6,024 bases of DNA from CAZMOK01 sp964567785 (GTDB lineage Bacteria; Bacteroidota; Bacteroidia; Bacteroidales; JAGOPY01). Each line of letters opens with the position of its first letter. The stretch's first letter is position 1. Made by a program: the position numbers and the translations under genes. The notes beneath the pieces were generated by a model. It saw only the letters and a list, made by a program, of their open reading frames with translations, ran no database searches and was not told where the DNA came from. Below are positions 1 through 6,019 of the stretch, one piece after another. Location of the stretch: assembly GCA_964567785.1 (NCBI GenBank), contig CAZMOK010000115.1, forward strand, positions 1 through 6,024. Direction: 5' to 3'.

Positions 1-749
1 TAAAGGTTGAACAGGTGCCCCGACATCACCAGGATGACGGTTACGATGACCCATTTCACGAATACCACCCCTTTCTGAACGGCCAGCCGGGAAGCCACGT
101 AGGCCCCCGCCACGTTCCCGATGGTGAGCACCAGCCCGTATTTCCAGTAAACCTGGTCGTTGAAAATGAACACCAGGAACGACACCACCACGTACATCAG
201 CACGATGAAGACCTTCACGGCATTGGCCCTGACCAGGTCGTAGCCGCACGAAAGCACCAGCGCTGCCAGGAGGAAATACCCCACACCCATGTGGAGGAAC
301 CCCCCGTAAAGGCCGATGAAAAAGAAGATGATGATCTGCAGGGGGCTCACTTTCTTCTCCACCAGGTCCTGCCTGCCGTAAAGGATCTTCTTCGGGTTAT
401 AGATCATGAAAACCAGCATGATCAGCATGATCACCGCCATGGCCCTTTCGAGCAGGACCTCGCTTATGTCGACCGCTATCCAGGCCCCGATTACAGCTCC
501 TATGATTGCCGGGATGCCCAGTATCCATCCTTTTTTGCTGTCGAGGACCTTCTGTTGCTTGAAACTGGTTGTGGCCGTAAGTGTCTGAACGATGATGGCA
601 ATCCGGTTGGTGCCGTTGGCTATAGGTGCGGGCAGCCCCATCAGCATAAGTACTGAAAGGGAAATAATAGAGCCCCCTCCGGCCAGGGTATTGATAAACC
701 CTACAAGCACCCCGGAAATGATCAGAACAATTATCTCAACAAGGGTCAT
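1..749 (-). CDS. TSUP family (TauE/SafE-like) membrane permease, 3' end at window edge
   Basis: I translated this by eye: 249 codons are open from the ATG at 749-747 to the window edge. The protein is an inner-membrane permease of the TSUP (TauE/SafE, formerly DUF81) family, which moves sulfite, sulfonates or other small, often sulfur-containing, anions; the substrate here cannot be told. The family's two-fold repeat is visible. The first half opens with GFINTLAGGGSIISL (residues 17-31) and GLPAPIANGTNRIA (38-51). The second has GLYGGFLHMGVGYFLLAAL (146-164) and DLVRANAVKVF (171-181). Hydrophobic segments fill about 2-36, 75-93, 102-117, 137-165, 178-196, 205-220 and 231-247. Family members are about 250 residues, so little or nothing is missing; the last two bases read TA and could begin a stop codon. 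The start is supported by AAAGGA about 10 nt upstream and an in-frame TAA 27 nt upstream. It lies 47 bp behind the antiporter gene, probably in the same transcript. Confidence 0.9.
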   Translation of the reverse strand, partial: MTLVEIIVLIISGVLVGFINTLAGGGSIISLSVLMLMGLPAPIANGTNRIAIIVQTLTATTSFKQQKVLDSKKGWILGIPAIIGAVIGAWIAVDISEVLLERAMAVIMLIMLVFMIYNPKKILYGRQDLVEKKVSPLQIIIFFFIGLYGGFLHMGVGYFLLAALVLSCGYDLVRANAVKVFIVLMYVVVSFLVFIFNDQVYWKYGLVLTIGNVAGAYVASRLAVQKGVVFVKWVIVTVILVMSGHLFNL

Positions 750-796
750 ATCAACCAATTCCTTTCCAAATTCTTAGTCTTAATCTTATTCCTTTA

Positions 797-2020
797 TCAT
801 CCCCCTGCTCTCCTTCCGAAAACATACGTCACCAACAGCAGTATCCCGATCCCTGCCGGAAACAAAAATCCCGGGTGAATGCCGTAAGCAGAGGGTAACG
901 TTCCTATAAAAATTGCAACCCCTCCGGCAGTCAGCGCATACGGTAGCTGGGTCCTTACATGTTCTATATGGTTACAGGAACTGGCCAGCGAACTCAGGAT
1001 CGTGGTATCGGATATGGGCGAGCAATGGTCGCCCAGCACCGAACCGGCCAGCACCCCGGAAACAACGTTATAAAAGATCGACATCGAAGCCTCGTAGTCG
1101 AAACCGCTTTCTGCCGTGATCAGCCAGGCCGATGGAAGCAGCAAAGGGTACAAAATGGCCATGGTGCCCCACGAAGATCCCGTGGAAAAGGCCACCAGTG
1201 CCGCCAGGATAAAGGTGATTGCCGGTACTATGTAGGGGGATATCGACAGGTTCAGCATGGCCCTTGAAATGAACTCTGCCGTATGCATGTGCTCTGTGAT
1301 CAGCGCTATCGACCAGGCAAGGGTCAATATCAGTATGGCCGTGAGCATGGTGCGGAACCCGATCATCAGCCCCTCGATGCTGTCCCTGAGATTGAGGAGC
1401 CTTTGCGAAACAGTGAGTAGCACTGCCGCCAGCACTCCTCCCAGCGAAGACCACAGCAAGGCCTTGTATGAATCGGAACCGCCTATGGTCTGCGACAGCT
1501 TGCCGGTGAACCTGAGCGAATCATCTGCCCACACATCAGGGTCCCAGCCGGTATAGATCAGCCCGGCAAAGGTGCCCGCAATTACAATGAAAACCGGTAT
1601 GACGGCATTGTACCACCGGGCCGGCACATTCTCCACGGCTTCCATTTCGTTGCTTTTGCCGGCGGTATTGAGGTGTATCTCAGCCACACCGATCCTTCTC
1701 ACGGTCCGTTCAGCTTTCAGCATGGGGCCGTAATCCACCTTCCTGAATATCAGGATCAGTATCAGCGCCAGGGCAAAGACCGGGTAAAACGAATACATCA
1801 GCGAGTTGAGGAAAATGCCGTAGGCGCTTTCCTCCAGTCCAATCACGTTGATCCCGTCCTGGATATAGCTCAGCTCGGCGCCGATCCAGGTGGTCACAAA
1901 GGCGATGGACGCCACCGGTGCCGCCGTGGAGTCTACAATATAGGCCAGCTTCTCCCTCGACACCTTCAGCCTGTCGGCCACCGGCCTCATGGTGTTGCCC
2001 ACCACCAGCGTGTTGGCGTA
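797..2020 (-). CDS. Na+/H+ antiporter, NhaC family (C-terminal 407 residues; 5' part lost in gap)
   Basis: This is an integral membrane antiporter of the NhaC family (PF03553 type), expected to exchange Na+ for H+ across the inner membrane. The frame is open from the gap edge, beginning YANTLVVGNTMRPVADRL; the GTG codon at 2005 is internal, not a start. Family hallmarks in order from the gap edge are STAAPVASIAFVTTWIG (about residues 31-47), FSTGSSWGTMAILYPLLLP (278-296), GSVLGDHCSPISDTTILSSL (326-345) and the following HIEHVRTQLPYA. Several strong hydrophobic segments are visible, for example YPVFALALILILIF, AVIPVFIVIAGTFAGLIY, TAILILTLAWSIALI and GIGILLLVTYVFG, and the C-terminus is a normal short basic tail. 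In relatives I recall, YANTLVVGNT is preceded by roughly 130 residues including the first helices, so those must lie in gap 1. The fragment at 2121-2226 is its likely N-terminus. The TSUP permease follows 47 bp after the stop. Confidence 0.92.
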   Translation of the reverse strand, partial: YANTLVVGNTMRPVADRLKVSREKLAYIVDSTAAPVASIAFVTTWIGAELSYIQDGINVIGLEESAYGIFLNSLMYSFYPVFALALILILIFRKVDYGPMLKAERTVRRIGVAEIHLNTAGKSNEMEAVENVPARWYNAVIPVFIVIAGTFAGLIYTGWDPDVWADDSLRFTGKLSQTIGGSDSYKALLWSSLGGVLAAVLLTVSQRLLNLRDSIEGLMIGFRTMLTAILILTLAWSIALITEHMHTAEFISRAMLNLSISPYIVPAITFILAALVAFSTGSSWGTMAILYPLLLPSAWLITAESGFDYEASMSIFYNVVSGVLAGSVLGDHCSPISDTTILSSLASSCNHIEHVRTQLPYALTAGGVAIFIGTLPSAYGIHPGFLFPAGIGILLLVTYVFGRRAGG

Positions 2021-2120
2021 NNNNNNNNNNNNNNNNNNNNNNNNNNNNNNNNNNNNNNNNNNNNNNNNNNNNNNNNNNNNNNNNNNNNNNNNNNNNNNNN
2101 NNNNNNNNNNNNNNNNNNNN
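2021..2120. other. Scaffold gap 1 (100 N) inside the antiporter gene
   Basis: Exactly 100 N, a placeholder length. The flanking minus-strand frames do not agree at this length. If both sides are one gene, the missing NhaC helices make the true gap several hundred bases long. Confidence 0.95.
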
Positions 2121-2226
2121 CGGGAAGATTTACCGAAAATGTCTCATTCGTCTGTGAAAAGGCATTGGAGGCTGGCAGCAAAAACAGGAGAAGAAAAATG
2201 ATATGATAGTTCAGCACTTTTTTCAC
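2121..2226 (-). CDS. Signal-peptide N-terminus, probably the start of the NhaC-family antiporter
   Basis: Thirty-five codons run from a GTG at 2226-2224 to the gap: MKKVLNYHIIFLLLFLLPAS, then NAFSQTNETFSVNLP. The basic start, long hydrophobic core and small residues before Gln make a clear Sec signal peptide, with likely cleavage near FSQ-T. An in-frame TGA lies 9-7 nt before the GTG, so no earlier start exists in this frame. There is no obvious Shine-Dalgarno site, but a TATCTTTG box sits 24 nt upstream. I infer that this is the beginning of the antiporter gene across the gap. It is co-directional, no other start is available, and I recall Bacteroidota NhaC-family proteins with a secreted-type N-terminal extension (from memory, not checked). 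With exactly 100 N the two pieces are in different frames, so one gene requires a true gap length that leaves remainder 2 on division by 3. Alternatively, this is a separate small exported protein ending inside the gap. Confidence 0.6.
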
Positions 2227-2250
2227 TGCCGGTCAGGTTGGTTAAGTTTC

Positions 2251-2258
2251 CAAAGATA
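2251..2258 (-). promoter_or_regulatory. Bacteroidota-type -7 promoter box (TATCTTTG) for the antiporter gene
   Basis: On the minus strand this reads TATCTTTG, an exact match to TAnnTTTG, the -7 element used by the Bacteroidota primary sigma factor. It ends 24 nt before the GTG start at 2226, giving a predicted leader of about 15-20 nt. No TTTG -33 element is visible about 19 bp further upstream, so the call rests on the -7 box and its position. Confidence 0.5.
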
Positions 2259-2295
2259 ATGAAAGATGGATAAGTCAGGAGTAAGAAGAAAGGCT

Positions 2296-4064
2296 TTATT
2301 TCACCAGCGCCCTGATCGTCCTGGCAATGCCTTCGGCATCATAACCGCAAAGCTTGTGCAGTTCTTCAACCGTGCCCTGCTCGATAAAGCTGTCGGGCAC
2401 GCCGAGCCTTCTCACCGTGGCGCTGTAATTGTTGTCGGCCATGAACTCAAGCACCGCACTCCCGAGCCCGCCGGTAACCGTGCCGTCTTCAAGGGTTATG
2501 ACCTTATTGAACTTTTTGAATATCCTGTGAAGGAGGTCTTCATCGAGCGGTTTCAGGTAGCGGATGTTTATATGATGGACCGAGATCCCGTCTTTTTCAA
2601 GCTCGTCAGCAACTGTTGTAACGTAATTGCCAATATGGCCAATGCTGATCACGGCTACATCCTTTCCTTCCCTGGCAACCATTCCTTTTCCCGGCTCAAG
2701 TTTTGTGAAGGGCGTTTTCCATTCGGGCAGCATGCCGCGGCCCCTGGGATACCTGATAGCGGTTGTACCGGCGCCCTCCAGTTGTGCTGTGTACATCATG
2801 TTCCGGAATTCCTCCTCGTTCATGGGTGAGCAGATGGTGAGGTTGGGTATGGGCCTGAGGTATGCCAGGTCAAAAGTTCCCTGGTGGGTGGCGCCGTCAG
2901 GGCCTACGAGCCCAGCCCTGTCAATACAGAACACCACATGCAGCTTTTGCAGCGCCACATCGTGGATCACCTGGTCGTAGCCCCTTTGCAGGAATGTGGA
3001 GTAAATACTGCAGAAAGGCACCAAACCATCGGAAGCCAGGCCGGCCGCGAAGGTTACGGCATGTTGCTCGGCTATGCCCACGTCAAAAGCCCTGTCAGGC
3101 ATTTTGTGCATCATCATGTTCAGCGAAGAGCCTGTGGGCATGGCCGGGGTTATGCCTACGATCTTTTCGTTCATTTCGGCCAGTTCAATGATGGTCCNNN
3201 NNNNNNNNNNNNNNNNNNNNNNNNNNNNNNNNNNNNNNNNNNNNNNNNNNNNNNNNNNNNNNNNNNNNNNNNNNNNNNNNNNNNNNNNNNNNNNNNNGGG
3301 CCGAAATACCTGAAATTATAGGATTCGAAGAAGTTATGGCCTTTCAGCAGCGTGGACTTGGCGGCATTGCTGATCTGTTTCACAATGCCGCGGGTATTGG
3401 CGCCGTATTTGGTACCGCCGCCCAGCAGGTACCATACCTTATCCTTGAACTTGTTGTATGTCTTGGAGGTGACTATGTCGGTGAGGTAGTTGCTCAGCGC
3501 CCCGACGTTTTTATCAATGGCAATGCCGTTGTCGTTCAGGATCACCAGCAGGTTGGCGTTGGCCCCACCTGCATTGTTGAGCGCTTCCATCGCCATGCCT
3601 GAGGCTATGGAGGCATCGCCTATAACGGCTATATGGTGGCGGTTGTTCTCTTTCCTGATCCTCGATGCCATTGCCATCCCGAGGGCTGCCGATATGGATG
3701 TGGAGGAATGCCCTGTGCCGAAGTCGTCGTATTCACTTTCCGACATTTTCGGGAAGCCGCTGATACCATCCATGGTGCGGTTCTTCCTGAACGCATCCCG
3801 CCTGCCTGTAAGAATTTTATGTGCATAGGCCTGGTGGCCCACGTCCCAGATCAGTTTGTCGTTGGGTGTGTCGAATACATAATGTACCGCTACTGCCAGC
3901 TCCACGGCGCCCAGGCTGGCCCCGAGGTGCCCCGGGTTGGACGCGTTTTCTTCTATGATGAAATCCCTGATCTGCCTGCATAGCTCGGGCAGCTCCTCCT
4001 CTGAAAGTTTTTTCAGGTCGGCAGGTGAATCGATCCGGTTAAGCAGGTCTCTGTCAGGTGACAT
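2296..4064 (-). CDS. dxs: 1-deoxy-D-xylulose-5-phosphate synthase, interrupted by a scaffold gap
   Basis: Dxs is a cytosolic thiamine-diphosphate enzyme that condenses pyruvate with glyceraldehyde-3-phosphate to form DXP, the first step of the MEP isoprenoid pathway. The N-terminal half (255 codons to the gap) has NPGHLGASLGAVE with the conserved His46, WDVGHQAYAHKILTGR (73-88), FGTGHSSTSISAALGMA (115-131), the TPP-binding region IGDASIASGM followed by LNDNGIAIDKNVGAL, and FFESYNFRYFGP at the gap. The C-terminal half resumes with TIIELAEMNEKIVGITPAM and has DRAFDVGIAEQHAVTF with the catalytic Glu, DRAGLVGPDGATHQGTFDLA, IRYPRGRG, and a transketolase C-terminal domain containing LEDGTVTGGLGSAVLEFMAD. 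The visible parts total 554 residues against a usual 620-640, so about 70-80 residues (end of domain I and linker) are missing. I chose the ATG at 4064; an in-frame GTG at 4073 adds only MLK and would leave almost no leader after the TACATTTG box. The gene appears intact apart from the gap. Confidence 0.96.
3198..3297. other. Scaffold gap 2 (100 N) inside dxs
   Basis: Exactly 100 N between FFESYNFRYFGP and TIIELAE of Dxs. Family alignment from memory puts about 70-80 residues here, so roughly 210-240 bp are really missing. At 100 N the two halves are out of frame. Confidence 0.95.
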
Positions 4065-4085
4065 TTTCAGCACAGTTCAAACATA

Positions 4086-4093
4086 CAAATGTA
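4086..4093 (-). promoter_or_regulatory. Bacteroidota-type -7 promoter box (TACATTTG) for dxs
   Basis: The minus strand reads TACATTTG, matching TAnnTTTG, in the 84-bp spacer between the DUF59 gene and dxs. It ends 21 nt before the preferred ATG at 4064 and 12 nt before the alternative GTG at 4073. Transcription starting about 7 nt downstream would leave a usable leader only for the ATG. No clear -33 TTTG is seen, so confidence is moderate. Confidence 0.45.
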
Positions 4094-4148
4094 ATAACCC
4101 CTGTTGAACTGTAATATTTTATGAGTTAAGAAAAACAGGTTCGGGGTT

Positions 4149-4460
4149 CTAAATCAGGCCCAACTCGAGTTTTGCCTCATCCGAAAGCATGTCCTGGTCC
4201 CAGGGCGGGTCAAAGGTAAGCTCCAGGTCGGCCTCGTTCACACCTTCTACCGAAGCGGTCTTTTCCCGCACTTCAGCGGGGAGGCTTTCGGCAACCGGGC
4301 AATTGGGAGTGGTAAGGGTCATCAGGATCTTCACGTTGTTGTCGTCGTCGATGTTGATCTCATAGATCAGCCCGATGTCATAGATGTTAATGGGTATTTC
4401 GGGATCGTATATGGTTTTCAGCGTATCGATGATTTTCTGCTCAAGTTCTTTCTTCGACAT
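4149..4460 (-). CDS. MIP18/DUF59 family Fe-S cluster assembly factor (SufT/PaaD-like)
   Basis: This complete 103-residue cytosolic protein belongs to the MIP18/DUF59 family (PF01883), which helps assemble or deliver Fe-S clusters to client proteins. The family signature YDPEIPINIYDIGLIYEI spans about residues 18-35. The strand carrying the conserved cysteine reads LMTLTTPNCPVAESLP (Cys54), and the C-terminal part LTFDPPWDQDMLSDEAKLEL resembles the short Bacteroidota members usually labelled SUF-system assembly proteins. The ATG at 4460 is supported by AGAGGA 7 nt upstream and by a TACCTTTG box 29 nt upstream. In many Bacteroidota this gene sits at the end of a suf operon. Here no suf gene is visible, although gap 3 lies immediately upstream. 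dxs follows 84 bp downstream with its own putative promoter box. The family assignment is firm; the exact client proteins are unknown. Confidence 0.93.
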   Translation of the reverse strand: MSKKELEQKIIDTLKTIYDPEIPINIYDIGLIYEINIDDDNNVKILMTLTTPNCPVAESLPAEVREKTASVEGVNEADLELTFDPPWDQDMLSDEAKLELGLI

Positions 4461-4489
4461 GGTCCTGTCCTCTTTTTGTTTTCAGTGTG

Positions 4490-4497
4490 CAAAGGTA
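4490..4497 (-). promoter_or_regulatory. Bacteroidota-type -7 promoter box (TACCTTTG) for the DUF59 gene
   Basis: The minus strand reads TACCTTTGC, an exact TAnnTTTG match, ending 29 nt before the ATG and followed by the AGAGGA ribosome-binding site. Any -33 element would lie inside gap 3 and cannot be seen. The box suggests that this gene can be transcribed on its own. Confidence 0.55.
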
Positions 4498-4498
4498 A

Positions 4499-4598
4499 NN
4501 NNNNNNNNNNNNNNNNNNNNNNNNNNNNNNNNNNNNNNNNNNNNNNNNNNNNNNNNNNNNNNNNNNNNNNNNNNNNNNNNNNNNNNNNNNNNNNNNNN
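4499..4598. other. Scaffold gap 3 (100 N) between the DUF6544-like gene and the DUF59 promoter
   Basis: Exactly 100 N. It hides the end of the DUF6544-like gene and any -33 element of the DUF59 promoter, and possibly further genes, since the true length is unknown. Base composition differs sharply on its two sides. Confidence 0.95.
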
Positions 4599-5684
4599 GT
4601 CTTCAGAAACATTGTATTCTATCTCTTTCAGATGAAACCGGCCGTAAACAAACTCTCCGTCAGGATAATGCCAGATCGCTTCACCATAACCGGGCAGGTT
4701 AAATCCGTTTATTGTCCTGTATTCCTTTAGCGGTGTGGAAAACTTGTACTTCTTCATTTCATTCACATCATACCTGTCGTGCGACTCAAAATTCACTAAC
4801 TGACCTTTTTCATTGAAAAAAAGAATGGCAGAAACAGTTGTTCCATTATTGGTAAAAACAGCTTTGACGCTTTTATTGTCAATTTCTTCCCATTGTATCC
4901 TTTTATCGATCAATGTTGCCGGTGCGAGGAAACACATGTCGTTGAGAAGGGTAACGGTTTCCGCTTCAAACATTTCATCACCGCTTGCTTTTGCCACGGG
5001 TATTGTTGAAAGTAGTTTTATGGTCATGCTTGATTTACCGTTCTTATACAAATGATACCCTTGTGTTGGCATTCCTTTGAATTTTGCATCCAGAAAAAAG
5101 AACCTTTCGTACCGGTCAAAAAAGTTATGTTGTTCGGCTTTCAATTTGAACCAGTCCTGTGTTTTACTTCTCATCTCAGCCTCAAACACAGCTTTGAAAT
5201 TTTTCACTTTGGGCTTGTTTATAACCCCGGCATATTCAAGGTATTCCCGGACCAAGGCCGGAAGATGCCGGGTATCTTCTTTCGATAGGATCTCTATTGC
5301 TGAATTTTGTGTCCGCTCTATTCCCCGGGTATAATCATCCCGGTATTTCTCCTCAAATTTCCATGATTGAAAAGCGACGACCGACACAAGCAGGATGATC
5401 ACATTAGCAATGGTCCCGTATCTTGCATCGTTCCAGAAAAAGATGATCACTATCTGGGAAAGGATGATCGAAATAAGCGCCAGCAGCCACCAAAAATCTG
5501 ACCGGGCAGTGTAGAAAATGACAGTGATAAGGAAGAAAAGTGATGCTGATAGCCATAATAACCCTGCAGTTTTGGAAATATCACTTGTAATTTCCTTAAA
5601 TTCATAGATCCCGAATGCTTTTGCAAACCCGAAAAAATGGATTAACCCATGGAGCACTAAGATCACTGTAAACACAATTCTCAT
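4599..5684 (-). CDS. Membrane-anchored DUF6544-like protein, 3' end in gap
   Basis: There are 362 visible codons from the ATG at 5684 to gap 3. The first ~110 residues form a four-helix membrane module (about 3-24, 38-60, 64-84 and 91-108). A soluble domain follows, which I match from memory to the DUF6544 (formerly DUF6920) family: LPALVREYLEYAGVINKPKV (141-160), a WFKLKAEQHNFF region (178-189), IKLLSTIPVAKASGDE (222-237), IQWEEIDNKSVKAVFTNNG (263-281), ILFFNEKGQLVNFES (287-301) and GEAIWHYPDGEFVYGRF (334-350). Family members end soon after this last motif, so few residues are lost. The biochemical function is unknown; with no signal peptide, the side of the membrane the soluble domain faces is uncertain. 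The Shine-Dalgarno site is weak. A LacI-type palindrome lies 53-66 nt upstream and may be its operator. Base composition is clearly more AT-rich than in the other genes. The apparent read-through to 4482 depends on N bases and is not real. Confidence 0.82.
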
Positions 5685-5736
5685 GATGTTCTTATTTTGG
5701 CTTGTTGGTGATTGCCTGCAATCAGCTCATAAAAAT

Positions 5737-5750
5737 AGCAAACGTTTGCT
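5737..5750. promoter_or_regulatory. Perfect 14-bp palindrome AGCAAACGTTTGCT, LacI/PurR-type operator candidate
   Basis: AGCAAACGTTTGCT is its own reverse complement, with a central CG step. Its 12-bp core GCAAACGTTTGC equals the core of the Escherichia coli PurR box and fits the general pattern of LacI/GalR-family operators. It begins 53 bp upstream of the DUF6544-like start codon. Its minus-strand reading AACGTTTG is also one base from a TAnnTTTG -7 box, and a weaker TATTTTTA overlaps its edge, so a repressor bound here could block initiation. A wider inverted pair, ATCAGC (5721-5726) and GCTGAT (5748-5753), overlaps it. No regulator gene is in the window. Confidence 0.5.
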
Positions 5751-5816
5751 GATCCTGCTGGTTCATAACCACTCCTGAAGGCAGAAAATAATAAGAAGAG
5801 GCGGAGATCAATGAAC

Positions 5817-5844
5817 AATTAATAATTAATAATTAATAATTAAC
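5817..5844. repeat. Tandem AATTAAT heptamer, about four copies
   Basis: Three exact copies of AATTAAT are followed by AATTAAC, 28 bp in all. The array is pure A/T until its last base. It lies in noncoding DNA 130-160 bp upstream of the DUF6544-like gene. A short tract like this can vary in copy number by slippage or act as a flexible upstream element; neither is shown here. Confidence 0.85.
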
Positions 5845-5917
5845 GCGTTGTTCGGTTTAATTAAATCTTTCTTTATGTAACAGTTTACTAATTTTTGATG
5901 CAGTTGACATAGTGTAG

Positions 5918-6019
5918 TATTTAACATTGTGGTGCTTAGTGCCTTTGAGTCTTCGTGGCAAAAAAAAGTATCAGCCACAAAGGCACAATGACACAATGAA
6001 CCACAATGTCCATTAAATA
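5918..6019. repeat. Large imperfect inverted repeat (35-nt arms), probable intergenic repeat element
   Basis: The left arm 5925-5959 (beginning CATTGTGGTGC, ending CTTCGTGGC) and right arm 5974-6008 (beginning GCCACAAAGGC, ending ACCACAATG) are inverted copies. They match at 27 of 35 positions by hand count with no indels, around a 14-nt spacer that is mostly A. The pairing extends outward: TATTTAA (5918-5924) is complementary to TTAAATA (6013-6019) after a 4-nt bulge. The right arm contains three CACAATG words. The phrase GTGCCTTTGnGTCTTCGTGGC resembles short dispersed intergenic repeats that I recall from Bacteroidota genomes. No transposase, coding frame or U-tract accompanies it, so it is not called as an insertion sequence or terminator. 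Confidence 0.75.

Noticed and set aside
15..656. A 213-codon plus-strand reading frame
   Set aside because: It is antisense to the TSUP permease, is rich in His/Gln/Asp with no recognisable domain, and fits the shadow of a high-GC membrane gene.
1068..1454. A 128-codon minus-strand frame inside the antiporter gene
   Set aside because: It is the alternate frame of an NhaC-family sequence whose motifs are all in the main frame; it has no domain or initiation signal.
1987..2226. A 79-residue minus-strand protein crossing gap 1 from the signal peptide
   Set aside because: Past the gap it is out of frame with the clear NhaC sequence, so its C-terminal residues are an artefact of the placeholder length.
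4096..4148. AACCCC / GGGGTT inverted pair between the DUF59 gene and dxs as a terminator
   Set aside because: The arms are only 6 bp, separated by about 41 nt, and no U-tract follows in the direction of transcription.
4482..4598. Extension of the DUF6544-like protein through the N run to a stop at 4482
   Set aside because: The path depends on 100 unknown bases and would overlap the DUF59 promoter box; the true stop lies somewhere in the gap.
5904..5923. TTGACA with a downstream TATTTA as a classical sigma-70 promoter on the plus strand
   Set aside because: The spacing is only 8 bp, no plus-strand gene follows in the window, and Bacteroidota promoters use a different consensus.
5940..5974. 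GCCTTTG...CGTGGC followed by an A-run read as an intrinsic terminator
   Set aside because: The A-run sits in the loop of the large inverted repeat and there is no U-tract after the stem on either strand.
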